Source: Lepeophtheirus salmonis | Taxonomy: Eukaryota > Arthropoda > Copepoda > Siphonostomatoida > Caligidae | Length of the DNA: 64,000 nucleotides | Assembly (NCBI RefSeq): GCF_016086655.4 | Contig: NC_052136.2 | Span: 12,214,001 to 12,278,000, forward strand | Reading direction: 5' to 3' | Shown here: positions 48,467-59,609 of the stretch, in pieces | Position numbering within the stretch: position 1 is the first letter of the stretch | Layout: every line of letters begins with the position of its first letter | Program-made: the position numbers and the translations under genes | Notes under the pieces: generated by a model | Seen by the model: only the letters and a program-made list of their open reading frames with translations | The model's database searches: none | What the model was told of the DNA's origin: nothing

Positions 48467-49791
48467 TCAGTATGGAACATTAGAGAATAGATAGGATACA
48501 GATTCGCCATTATGAGTACGACGAACTGCTTCAGCAAACATCATGGATACATCGATACACTATAAAAAAAAATTATATTGATCCAAGGAACTTATTATTA
48601 ATTATCAAACAAACCTGTATCTTTTGACATTCCGCCATGTGTTTATCTTGTGGAATGGTGTTAGTCACAACAACTGCTTCAAAACAAGCTGCATTGATTC
48701 GATTAATGGCTGGACCAGAAAAAATTCCATGCGTTAAAATAGCATAAATTTTCGTAGCTCCAGCTTCCATTAATTTCTCTGCTGCATGTGACATTGTACC
48801 ACAAGTATCTGCCATATCATCAACTAATATGGCCACCCGTCCTTTGGCATCCCCTACCAATACCATGCTTGCAACCTCGTTTGCTTTTTTTTCGTTCCTT
48901 GTGAATTAATGCAAAGTCTACGTTGAGTCGATCTGCGATCGCTGTAACCCTAAAAATATGTAAATTGAATGATAAAAACCATAAAATAAAAGGAGTGAGT
49001 TGAATCAATCAATCAATCCTAAAATAAGACATGCATCAAAATGCGTTCCTTGCAGATATTCTATAGAATTCACTATCTATTTTTCAAGTTGATACGATGA
49101 AATACATTGTAGATCTAGAGTGATTGATTGTACCTTTTAGCTCCTCCTGCATCTGGTGAAACAATTATGGCATCTCTCCATTCTGGAATGTTTTCCTTAA
49201 TCCATTTAAGAACAGCGGGCTCTGCATATAGGTTATCAACGGGGATATCAAAGAACCCCTGTATTTGTGAGGCATGAAGGTCCATTGTGATGATATGATC
49301 TGCACCGGAGACAGAGAGCATATTAGCTACAAGTTTTGCACTAATTGGAGCACGACTCTTGTCTTTTTTTATCCTGCCTCGCGTATGGAAAGCAGGGAAT
49401 GACAGCAGTGACGCGTTCGGCAGATGCAATTTTACATGCATTTATCATGATGAGAAGTTCGATGAGGTTGTCGTTTACTTCTCCACAACCAGATTGGACG
49501 ATATAGACGTCCTCTCCACGAACAGACTCTCCAATTTCCACGCTGTGAGTGACATAAATGCACCTTTTGTGATCTATTTAGCAATTGAGGACCTTACCAT
49601 GTTTCCAAATTACTGAATTTCTTAGTGACAACCTTCCCTGTCTCTATACCAAGACGGTCACACAACTTTTGCGTGAGATCCGGATGGGAAGATCCTAGGG
49701 AGTCACGGAGAATATTGAGGTTAGATCTGGATTATATTCCGTGTCAGCTCAAAAGTATGTTTTTACCTGAAAATACTTTGATATTGGGCAT
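48467..49791 (-). CDS. PRPS: Ribose-phosphate pyrophosphokinase, five exons, two frame breaks
   Basis: The enzyme makes phosphoribosyl pyrophosphate from ribose 5-phosphate and ATP, feeding purine, pyrimidine and NAD synthesis in the cytosol. Exons on the minus strand are 49791-49767, 49694-49598, 49542-49134, 48949-48615 and 48559-48467, with GT-AG junctions. The protein starts MPNIKVFSGSSHPDL. It contains VVTKKFSN, the GEDVYIVQSGCGEVNDNL block, MDLHASQIQGFFDIP, VSPDAGGAKR, and the PRPP-binding loop DDMADTCGTMSHAA, and it ends SYLFSNVPY. Two A-runs each carry one base more than the family frame allows: 49364-49370 (seven, in the QDKKDKS codons) and 48885-48892 (eight, in ERKKANE). Discounting both leaves 318 codons, exactly the usual animal length. 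Either the assembly has homopolymer errors or this copy is newly broken. Introns and all catalytic motifs are preserved, which argues against an old pseudogene. An in-frame leader without an ATG extends upstream of the chosen start. Confidence 0.9.
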
Positions 49792-49879
49792 ATCCTTGAA
49801 GGGACTCTGCTGCTGAGGCGATGAAGAGGTGCCTGCCAGTTTACCTTCCACTGTCGATGTGTTGAATGCGCAGAATGTC

Positions 49880-51300
49880 TTCTCAATTTATAATAAGAAA
49901 CAAGAAAAACAACACACAGATCCAACTATATACTACAAGAGTAGAGTAGACAACTCTCTTTTTCTTTTGCCTTGGCTTTTCTCCTTCTGTTAGTTTACTA
50001 GCTTCTTTCCCTTAGAAATTCCTCTAGCTGTGGCACAAGTATTGACTGTATATTATTTATTCAAATTTGTGTACAATGTAAATTCAATATTAATTCATTT
50101 GATTCCCATTTCTTAGGATTAATTTATTTCCAAGCTTAAGAGATCGTAGTCACAAATAATATCTATTCTCATATTATTTGTTCGATCATAGAATACATTC
50201 AAAAGAGTAGTATAGCATCATGAACATTTTGACAAACTACAAAAGCAAAATGAACATTGCATAAAATATGTTTGTTCTGATAGTTAATATGAATTCGGCC
50301 CTTTAGTAATCATGTCTTTGAACGATAACTGTATGCTCTTTAGACTCCTGTCAACGTAGTTATATAATTTATCAGTTTATTTATGAGTAATTTGAATCTT
50401 TTATTAAACAAAAAAACAAAAACAAGTTTCAAATCTTTGTATATTTTATATCTTAAAATACGATTGGAATGTCTTAAAGTCTGAATCCGCTACGTGGTTA
50501 AATAATTCCATCTGCTAAGAACTACGCGTCTCTTCATTTCATGCTTTTAATACTATTCATTTGGTTATTAATAATAATAATCAGATATGTACTATTTGCT
50601 AATAAACAAGTCAAAATATACACTCATAATAGAATATGAGACAACCATTCGCTGCTTCATGGTGGTATTCAAGAAAACAAGTTAAATCACCGAGACAGTT
50701 CCTTTGAGTGTACATACACCATAATTAATATTATATAAAATAAGTAACCTGTGATGCGACGATGAACTCTTGTATTATTGCCATAGTAACATGAAAACAG
50801 TTTCTTAAAGAATGTTAAGTTCTTCTTGGAGCAAAAAACAAGTATTCTACTTGTATCATGTATGTACTCTAAAATCTACTCAGCATTTTTTTCTGTGGAT
50901 TCATAATCAAATGCATAAGGATCAGTGCGAAGGTCGTTATTATAATTTATAAAAAAACGTGCTGTTGTTTATGTAAATAATATGAAACGATAAACGGGTA
51001 TTTTTGGCCCAATTAAAAGGAGTACCTGTTTCTTGTTACTACAGTGGGTGCTCTTCCTATTTGGGATAATATTTTTTTCTTCAAATGATGAGTGACTATT
51101 TGTTCACAAACCCAAGGATAATAGAGCGAAGGAGATAGTACACTTTATAAATATACATATGGATATTTTTTCAGTCTTATCCTAATGTGAAAACATCACC
51201 ATAGCATATAGATTGCTTATCATTTGTCGCATTACCATCTCAAGACCTTTGCTGTTCTAAAGCTTTAAAACAAAGTAGCCAAATGCGACTGTTAGCTTTC
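49880..51300. other. PRPS upstream region and AT-rich intergenic DNA
   Basis: The 5' untranslated region and promoter of the PRPS gene probably lie in the first 150 bp or so. The rest shows no gene. Confidence 0.45.
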
Positions 51301-51303
51301 AAA

Positions 51304-51779
51304 GTAACTATATATAAGGTGTGTCAATAAGAAAATCTCAATGCAGTCTGGTTGACGTTAGCCGACAATTTTTTGATGACATCACAACGGAGCCAAGTTT
51401 AGTGTTACTGTCTAGTGTTAACCCATATTATTGCTAGAATTATGTCTTCTTTTAGAAGTACTAGGCGTATTTGTGCTGTGGAAACCTGTACAAATCCATC
51501 AAATGTACCTTATTTTTGTTTCCCAACGCAAGATTTGAGGGTCAGTGTAAAAGGTCGATTTAAAAAAAATTTATTTTAGTACTGTAATCGTCGGAGGGTA
51601 AAAATTTACACTAATATTATTGTCTGATAAGAAAATAAAATACTATATTATGTACTAATATAATTTGTTTTATCGAATTTCCTCCTAAATTGACTCCTCT
51701 GTGACGTCATCAAAACAGCCAGTACAATTGTAAACAAAAGCAAAGAAATTTCTTATCGACACACCTTATATATAGTCAC
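51304..51779. mobile_element. P-element-like MITE, 476 bp, with 30-bp terminal inverted repeats
   Basis: The left end reads GTAACTATATATAAGGTGTG then TCAATAAGAAA. The right end, reverse-complemented, reads GTGACTATATATAAGGTGTG then TCGATAAGAAA, with two mismatches in about 31. Its left part is co-linear with the left end of the P/THAP9-like pseudogene (ACTATATATAAAGGTG at about 6218, then a GTCTGGTTG..GTTAGCC block). It is therefore an internal-deletion derivative of that family. An 8-bp target duplication could not be fixed because the ends are TA-rich. Confidence 0.85.
51442..51579 (+). CDS. Truncated THAP-finger ORF (45 aa) inside the P-type MITE
   Basis: The frame starts MSSFRSTRRICAVETC, with C-x4-C, and has FCFP where THAP domains have their FPxD/FP block. 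It parallels the start of the transposase at 6370 (MSSSRCSKRVCATPYC). After residue 35 or so the THAP similarity stops and the frame runs out at TAG. The second zinc-ligand pair (C-x2-H) is missing, so a folded THAP domain is not expected. It is probably a relic, not an expressed protein. Confidence 0.6.
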   Translation: MSSFRSTRRICAVETCTNPSNVPYFCFPTQDLRVSVKGRFKKNLF

Positions 51780-52429
51780 ATTGGAGGACGTCAATCTCAA
51801 GGACTACTGGACCAACAGCTGTCTCAATTATATCTCCAGTCCATTTATCTAAAGCTTTAGTTGAAGGAGTAACCTCACTAGCACAAAAGTACCCTATATA
51901 TTTTGTTGTCAGCTGTCGATTCCGTCCCCTTCCTCGATACGTCATGGCTTAATTCTTTATTAAAGCTACTAAAATTTTTTCTTCATTATGGATATAATTA
52001 TTATTATCTTTGGGGGTACCTAAAATAAAACTTATAATATATGAAAAAATTATAAATATGATTTTCTGTGTACATTGATTACTGGACATAAGGAAACTAA
52101 GAATATATATTATCTGCACGGTAGTGTGACAGTCTTTTGCTTGTTTGTTTGTTTTTAAATGGTGCACGCTCAGAAAATTTTTCACTGTGCCCTATATTTT
52201 TTTTATTAAATAAAATTATAATTTAGGAAGTTGTACTATTTTGTCACAAGACAGTGTACTCTCTATTGCTTTGTTTAATAACGAATATAAGTAAACAGAA
52301 CTCATGTCCCATTGCAAATCACAAGACTGTGGAACGGGCGTCTTGGAAATTGGCATTCTGAGTTACATACCCATTCATTTATTATTTTTATAGCTAAATA
52401 TTTTATTAAGATTTGAATATCGTTGTAAT
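51780..52429. other. AT-rich intergenic DNA, no gene seen
   Basis: Nothing is supported. Confidence 0.5.
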
Positions 52430-53800
52430 GTAATGTAAAATCAAACACATTCATGGGGATGCATGTAAATAATATATAAGGTAGCCATTTTTTGGTGCCC
52501 CACAGTGATTTGTATCATATTATGTATTACAAGAGTTATGCTGTAAGGACCGAGGAGGATGTAATAAATAATGTTTTGAATTTTTTTATAATGTAAAAAA
52601 ATATTTTCAGTTCCTCTACTTCTGATCTGTCTCTGCCTCTGATGTCTGAAATAAAGATTATTCTTTTTAATAATATTATTATAATTATTTGCTACAGTTA
52701 CCAATTTATATTACTAATGATTTTTTTAAATTATGCTCCGTAGTTTCTTCAGAGTATTGGAAGCATAAGGCAAGTCAACAAAAGGGCCTATTTTTAAAAA
52801 CAAACCTTAATTTTAAGAGAACTTTAAACTCGGGTTGGCTGATTTAATTTAAGTTTTTACCGATATTAAAAATAGATTAAACACATCATTTATATCATTA
52901 ATTTTATTTATTTTTTTAAAAACTGATGATGATTTGGCATCAGTGGTAGCTTCCACTTTAGTAATTATAATTACAGATGTCCCCTCTAATCAGGGGGATT
53001 GATATCAATTCAGCAAACATATTATATAAGTTGAGACTATTGTTTTACTCATTATAAACCCCTCATCTGCAAAGACCCAGAGCTCAGCTATAAAGATTTT
53101 TAGGAAAAAACCTATTACAAGGGTTCTATCTTTAATTTTAATAGTATCTATATTAAAATCAAGCAAAGTTTGTCTGTCTCTTTGGATTTGAAGGACGAAC
53201 GTGTGTAGCTAAAGCTCAGCCCCTCATATTAAAAAAAAAACAGATAAGTGCCTCAATATAAAAACAATCTTGAACATAAATCATGAAAAGTAGAAAATCC
53301 CAAATAATTTATTTACTTAATATATACATAAAAGCCAATACTTCATAAGGATATTTGAGTCAGTTATAAGCATTATATTCCAATTTGTGGGATGATCCAA
53401 GATACCTCATAACTTTATCTATATTTATAGCATTCATTTGATTTAAGAGAATTATATTGGGCCCGATATGGCTTTTCAAATAAAATCTGTCAATTTCTCA
53501 CTTTTTTATTATTATGACGATCATTTTTTTATACTTTAAGTGCAATTTGCGATCCACAAAATGAGTCAATAAGAATTATTTTATACATAGAAATTAACGA
53601 TAATTTGCCAATGAATACAAATGCAATCCACACTTAATTTTGAGAAAATTTATTGCACCTTTTATTTAATTTGGCGGATCATACATTATATATATATATT
53701 TATAAATGAATGTGATTTAAGATGAGGTTTAGCACAAAGTGTGTGCTACTAACGCTCAGCAGATCATATTAAAAAGAAAATAAGTGTGTATAAGTCATAG
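52430..53800. repeat. Dispersed repeat family C, long copy
   Basis: Co-linear with 59610-61690 apart from the mariner inserted there. Shared anchors in order: AAATCAAACACATTCATGGG, TTTTTTGGTGCCC, CAGCAAACATA, GCAAAGTTTGTCTGTCTCT, CGTGTGTAGCTAAAGCTCAG, CTTTCAAATAAAATC and a TGCAATTTGCGA block. The second half also matches 4490-4870. No conserved reading frame is seen. It may be a large non-autonomous element or the relic of a retroelement. Confidence 0.6.
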
Positions 53801-54540
53801 AGATAAAATACATTGAGTGATGAGGCGAAGAAGTAGTTGAAGTTGTCAAAAAAGAAAAAATAGTTGATCAAAACATTCGAAATCTAATAGTTTGGTATGT
53901 TAAAACATAGAAAATGCTTCTTTTTTATTACTTTTTTAAATATGATTTGAACGGACAATTTTTTTTTAATTTTTTTTTAATAGAACGCCAAAATGGGAAA
54001 AACAATAATTATTGATTCTTAAAATGAATAAGATTCGTGTGTAAACTCCGAACTTTGGTCACTTGAATTGTCTCACTTTCACGATGTCCCAAATGATCTA
54101 TAATTTATACCCACTTAGTAAAATATGAGATTAATATAGTAGACTTAGTCCATGCATACTATTTTTATAAGCCTGTAACCAAAATCAATTATCCTAAATA
54201 TGGATCATTCAAAAAGTATTAAAGATCCATTAAATATATGATACAAATATTGAAATATTTCAAGTTTTGATAGACTTAAATAATATATTAATCCTAATAT
54301 TAAAATAATTAAGCAAAATAGCATATATTTTCCTTATTGGAACATTCATCCCTCTCCTTCTTAATTTCAATACCAGCTTAAAATGCATCCAAATAAGTTG
54401 TTATTAAAATCTGGTGTTCCAATAATTTTGTTAAGAAATATAAATGTTCCCAAGCTTTATAATGATTATAGTTGATAATATTGTAGAGAAAAACGCGTGC
54501 GAGGAGACAGGGGGAAAAAGACACATGGTATCATTGTTTA
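53801..54540. other. AT-rich intergenic DNA, no gene seen
   Basis: Nothing is supported. Confidence 0.5.
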
Positions 54541-54571
54541 AAATACTGATGTGATAATCACATCAGTATTT
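54541..54571. repeat. Perfect 15-bp inverted repeat with 1-nt centre
   Basis: AAATACTGATGTGAT and ATCACATCAGTATTT flank a single A, making a 31-bp near-perfect palindrome able to extrude as a cruciform. Confidence 0.9.
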
Positions 54572-55392
54572 ATCAGTTGCCTGCTTTATTATGATTTTTG
54601 AGGGTCTAACGAAAGTATTTATTAGCAAAATGTTTAATAAAGATATAATACATATAATTGACTTAGACGATTTTTATCCGTTACAGTAGATTTGGAAACG
54701 TCACACTCCATGAAATAGTAATTTATTGTGAACCATATTCTCAGAAAAATAACTAATAAAACGACAAAATAAGAGTATTTTGAAATATATTTGAAGTTCC
54801 AAATTTAAAATAGAAGTCTTAAATTAAATATAATCTACATACTAAAAAAATAAACCATCATACATTTAAGTTAAATATACAAAATTAAACAATTAGAATC
54901 ATATAACTAATAATAACAATAAATTATAAATACAGAATATTGAAATAATAGATTGATCCAAATAATATCTTCTTGTTCTAACATCGGAATTCAGTTCAAT
55001 ATGTCATAACTTGAGGTTGCAAAATACAAGCCAGACGTGGAGTTTAATCAAAAAGATCATCACCTTTTTTCCTTATGTGCAAGTTGCATATACAATTGTA
55101 CACAGGATAGATATATTTCTACCGATGAAATTTTAATAATTATTAATAATAAAGTAAATCATAAAATAATGTTAGATTTCAATCCATATCTTCTCCCAAT
55201 CTTAGTAAGAACAGCTTTAGAATCCCACTTTCATTTATTTCATATTTATCTAAAAAAAGAAAAGTTAATCCATGCAGTCAAATTTAACTGATAAGACAAT
55301 TCAGGCAACCATTCTTGACTTATTGTAGTTTTCTAACATGACATCGTAAAGATTTAGAGCAAAAGCTAATTATGTAGTAATGTCCGGCGATA
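54572..55392. other. AT-rich intergenic DNA, no gene seen
   Basis: The plus open frame at 55037-55291 is not recognised and has no splice context. Confidence 0.4.
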
Positions 55393-55517
55393 TTACTCCT
55401 TATTAAGAGCATCAAAAAAGATATTTTCCCCGTTATTTATGCTTATATAACAACATACTATTATGATGAATGAAGGATATACACAATTGGTAATTATAAT
55501 GCTACATCCAATGCAAC

Positions 55518-55800
55518 TTCCCCCATTGTTGTGACCATTTAAGCAGTTGTTTTTGCCTTTTATGAGTTTTCTGAACACCATTTCTTGGAGCCTATCAACC
55601 ATAACTAAGCCTTAAGTGATAAAGAAGTAATATTTATTGACTATGTAATATTGGAAAACTTAATGATCATACCCAAGTCTTTAAGTGAAGAAACTAGTCT
55701 CAGACAAACTAGTTGCGAACCATCCAAAGCTACTACCCCCGTTGTTGTGACCATTTAAGCAGTTGTTTTTTACTATTTAATGAGTTGTGTATCATAATTC
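55518..55800. repeat. Direct repeat pair, 216 bp apart
   Basis: TTGTTGTGACCATTTAAGCA plus GTTGTTTTT occurs at about 55525-55553 and again at about 55741-55769. Diverged similarity continues about 40 bp further (a TTTATGAGTT versus TTAATGAGTT block and ATTTCTTG versus AATTCTTG). The minus-strand open frame 55602-55393 crosses the first copy and is hydrophobic (IIITNCVYPSFIIIVCCYI). It is not recognised. Confidence 0.65.
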
Positions 55801-55893
55801 TTGATATGTTTAGCTAAAATAGAATCATATTTTAGGGTTAGATTTAAAAAAAAGATTGAATACTTACTGTTAGATAGTACAAAATTCAGAGTT

Positions 55894-56336
55894 TCATTTC
55901 GAAATTAGTAAATATATTATACTTTTTACTAATAACTTGATCGTCATTTGGTGTGGACGACTCAAAACATTTTCATATGTATTTCTATAAATGACATCAG
56001 TACCAACATCCTCCATTAATTTAATGATGGCTCCTCGGGAAGGGATAGGTTTACTTGTGTATTTCTCCATAAATTTTTTGAACATAGATGATTAGCAATT
56101 GATAAGGTTATATTACATGCAATAAGCATCTTTGTGAGATCAGAGTTAAAGTCTGACTTGATGTATTCATCATTAACTTGATTTTTTAGATGAATATCCA
56201 TTCTCTTGATATGAGATGAGAATAATGAGTGGCGTGTAATTCTAGATAGGAGACCAAAGGCACATTTATTTCGACAAATCCGACAAACCATCTGTTTCTC
56301 ATCTGGTAAGTAATTCCCAAATTCCTGGGTCTCCAT
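55894..56336 (-). pseudogene. hAT transposase N-terminal remnant with BED-like finger
   Basis: The minus strand from 56336 reads METQEFGNYLP, then CRICRNKCAFGLLSRITRHS with HIKRM, a C-x2-C...H-x4-H-like finger. It continues as LTKMLIACNITLSIANH. A single frameshift near 56080 moves the reading to the next frame: FMEKYTSKPIPSRGAIIKLM. The order finger, then an ACNIPL-type segment, then FMEKYT..P is that of CGGBP1-like hAT proteins. There is no catalytic core downstream. Confidence 0.7.
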
Positions 56337-56574
56337 TTTCAGAAATCCAGACAGAAGGCGACGTTATTTTAGGCATTTTATCCAGTTCTCTATCGACTAT
56401 CACCATCTGATATTTTATTAATATTGAATAATAAAGGTGAGAATGATGACGTTCTTGATTGATAGAAGAAGATGTATATTATTTAATCAATGATGCCATA
56501 AGTATTTCTTCTCTTCTGCTCGCACGCTTTTCTATTCTTACCAAAATTATCACCCTTAATAATGATACAAGATT

Positions 56575-56875
56575 GATTTTGTTGTGTCTTTACGAGGTTG
56601 AAGAGACACAAACTATTAAATAAAGGAATCCAGGACAACCGAGATAAATTAAGAGAGAAGAAACATGGAGGAATAAGGTAACGATGTAATTTAATAGGAA
56701 CACGTATTTATTCTGATTAATACATAATCATTACTACTCTGACAAACACACACAATGGACGGCTATTTATAAGAAGAATAATGAGGGTAGTACTTTATAC
56801 ATATATTAAATAATAACAACAGCTAAAAGATGATAAGGTAGGAAAGGAGTCACGAATACATAACAGATTTTTAAA
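56575..56875. repeat. Repeat E upstream of Helitron fragment, copy 2
   Basis: Similar to 30000-30330: GAGGTTGAAGAGACA, TTTAATAGGAACACGTATTT, TTATTCTGATTAATACATAA and a GGAGTCACGAATACATAACAG end. Confidence 0.55.
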
Positions 56876-56894
56876 AAAAATGATGTCTAAAACT

Positions 56895-57090
56895 TTAAAA
56901 GCAACAATAATTATGGGCAAATTAGCTGGATAATTTTTTTATCCTTGCCTTCTAATACACCGATGAATTAAAAAAATTATGAAACTTTACTTTCCTGTGA
57001 AGTTGAGTTTTGTTATGAGCATTAATAAGGTCAAAGGTCAGGCATTTCAAGTTGCTGTCCTGGATTTATACATATTTAATATTAAAAAGT
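56895..57090 (+). pseudogene. Helitron (Pif1-type) helicase C-terminal fragment
   Basis: The plus strand reads ATIIMGKLAG (about 56904-56933) and, after a frame change, PVKLSFVMSINKVKGQAFQV (from 56994), then AVLDLY. This follows the conserved C-terminal part of Helitron helicases, where a GK block precedes FP(V/I)(K/R)L.F.MTINK.QGQT. Stop codons and frameshifts show decay. Confidence 0.75.
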
Positions 57091-57720
57091 AGTCCTTTGT
57101 TAAATAATGATAATTTTTAAATACAGGCTTAAATCTAAAATTGGACATAATTTTTAATAAATATAAAAAAAAGTCAAAATTTTCACATTAAATGCACGAT
57201 GAATAAGGGTAACAAAGGCATTGAAAAACTTTGAGTTATAATTGATCAAATAATTCCAAGCAATCCTGAGTACTCCTGCTAGTTATACAAAGAAAATTAA
57301 ATTCGCACACCCTCTGTTGGTGGGAGCCCTTGGTTAAATCCATATGTGAGTGTCCTTAAAAATTCAAACATTAGAACCTAAAAAGCTGAATGGAATTGTT
57401 TAAAAACTTGATTATTTATCCATTGCTTTAAGTGGGCAGTACGCACCAGTTCAGAGTACTAGTACTTTTGAATTTTAACATTTTGCACAATCGGAATTTT
57501 TAGGGCTTACTAGGAGTTTTCACACACGTACATACACAGAGTAAGAGAATGACTTATTTCGCCCATTTAAGATTGACTAATTCCGGTATTATTGTTTCCC
57601 ATCTACATTAAGTTTCACTCTATTCTGTTATACCACTAGGAGCCAAATGATTTAAAAGTCGCTGGGTTAACCAAAGTTGACTCATTTAGTAATCAAATTT
57701 TTGAGAAATAAGACATAATA

Positions 57721-58260
57721 ATGGATCTCTTGAGCCAATACAAAACATGTCGATCTATATTCGACAACAGTGATAATCCTGTCATAGCATCTGATCAAGA
57801 AGAAAGTGCTATGGATGTCCCAATAGCGGAAAGATCTCTGACCATATCTGAAGAACTAATACGAACTTATTTCTCTGGCAAGAGGATCAAATAACAAGGG
57901 GACTACTCTAATGTAAAGTGCACTTATATTCTCTGCAAGCCAAGGGAAAAAAATCCGACTAATATAAGTTCTAATGCAAGCCTTGTCCGTCATGTGAAGT
58001 TACGCCATTCTGAAATTTTGGAGGAGCTCTTAAATCTAATGGAAATTAATACCATAAAAAAAGATAGGATCTTAAAGTACTCAGACAAACACAATGACCA
58101 TCCCTCTATTCTTGGATATCTGAAAAATGGAGGTAATTTTAATATGTTTTCCTTGTTGTCAAGGTCCAACGTAGACAAGGGGGGTTGTCAAATTCATCGT
58201 GGAAAATGGAGAGTAGACCGGTTTGGTTTACAACTTTTTATGAATTTTGATTACGGATAG
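57721..58260 (+). pseudogene. BED-finger hAT transposase N-terminal remnant
   Basis: From ATG 57721 the frame reads MDLLSQYKTCRSIFDNSD, then TISEELIRTYFSGKRIK, then an in-frame TAA near 57892. It resumes in the same frame with CTYILCKPREK followed by SLVRHVKLRHSE, a C-x3-C...H-x4-H BED-type finger. The open frame ends at 58260 without a transposase core. It is an independent insertion from the remnant at 55.9-56.3 kb. Confidence 0.65.
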
Positions 58261-58294
58261 TGCGGAAAAGTTGTCATATGGTTAGCAACGTGTC

Positions 58295-58942
58295 AGGAGG
58301 ATTTGCCTTGACCATATTTGCCTTTTACATTTTTACCTATTACGTATTCGCCTTTTGACGCATTCGCCTTGCAACGTTAGTGCCTAGTATTAGCAATCTT
58401 ATGTAGTCCATTTCTTTGTCAAAATGCTATGAAGTTGCAAGATAAGGCACAAGGAGGAAAGCCCAAATGAAGGGTCGAAGCGAGCACAGCAAAATCTATG
58501 ATTGTGATAACTGACGAGGTCCCCATCTTGATCTTGATCTATAACTCTAGGACAATCCTTGATGTAAATAGAGATTTCAATATCTCTTTATGACATTTTG
58601 ATGATGAAATGGACTTCATTTGATTGCTAATTATTCTTTGCAATGGAACGTAGCAGCAGCATTCCCAGATTCCGTCCCAATACTTTGAAACCTGTGCATT
58701 ATTTATTTTGAAGAATTGTTATTGTCCTACTTGTTTACATGTTTGTTTCTAATTTCACAAAGCTGGAAAACTTTGGTAAAAATTGAAAATAAATATATAA
58801 CTAAGAAAAAGTAGTATTCTCTCTATTATTATAAGAGGCAAAAAAGTATAAAAGCAAAAACGTTGCAAGGCAAAACAGTATACGGCGAAAACGTCATAAG
58901 GCGAATATGTATAATGCAATAATGTTCAAGGCAAATCCTCCT
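58295..58942. mobile_element. Foldback/MITE with repetitive terminal inverted repeats
   Basis: The left end (AGGAGGATTTGCCTTGA, from 58295) and the right end (its reverse complement, to 58942) begin inverted arms of about 90-100 bp. Within each arm a short unit of the form (A/T)TTCGCCTTNNNAC is repeated three to five times with changes (TATTTGCCTTTTAC, TATTCGCCTTTTGAC, CATTCGCCTTGCAAC). The core of about 450 bp is non-coding. Confidence 0.85.
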
Positions 58943-59600
58943 AGAACCGGTGAGAAAATAACCTAAGCCTAATTTCATTGCCTACAATGTCATCTTTAGG
59001 TAGCACATCCCGTTCAAAGTTTGAAAGGAGACAAAAGGTCTTAACATCGTCAATAATGATTAAAATACGTGATTAATCATTATTTTATCTTTATTAACTA
59101 TGATAGACATTATTCTAGCCTATAAAAAACATTTTTAAAGTTTTTTTTCTAAAGCTACATTATTGATCAAATAGAGCAAATAACATAAAAAAATTGATCC
59201 TTCCTTTCTGAATTGAAGAAGGTTGCACGTATACACAGATCATCAATTTTTTCAAACATTGATGAGGGAAATAGCTTCTTGTAGATTTTATATCAAAAGA
59301 CCAAGGAGAACTAACACGGTTGCAGAAGAAGTCAGCCGATACTTGTCTGATGAATCAAGTGACATTTATTATATCCCATGAGAGTTAAGAAAGTCTTCCT
59401 TTAGATGAATACCATCAATTACTATGTAAATTGATTACTTTTTATGAACCGTCTTACACCATACCATTTGCAAATCACTGGAAAATGGAATGGTTGTGTA
59501 TGAAATAGGGATTTCTAAGTTATATTAGAGTTCCATTTTCTACTTACCCATTCATTTTATTTTAGTCAATACTTAAATAATTTTGAATTTTACTTAATAC
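58943..59600. other. AT-rich intergenic DNA with short hairpin
   Basis: No gene is seen. A 12-bp inverted repeat, AATAATGATTAA...TTAATCATTATT, lies at about 59052-59084. Confidence 0.5.
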
Positions 59601-59609
59601 AAGGTTTGA

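Noticed and set aside
48885..49370. Programmed ribosomal frameshifting in the pyrophosphokinase gene
   Set aside because: Two shifts in one housekeeping gene, each at an A-run of exactly one extra base and with no stimulatory structure or slippery-heptamer logic in the needed direction, fit homopolymer error much better.
49359..49816. Plus-strand frames opposite the pyrophosphokinase exons
   Set aside because: These are antisense shadows of exons 1-3. The minus strand has splice sites and conserved motifs.
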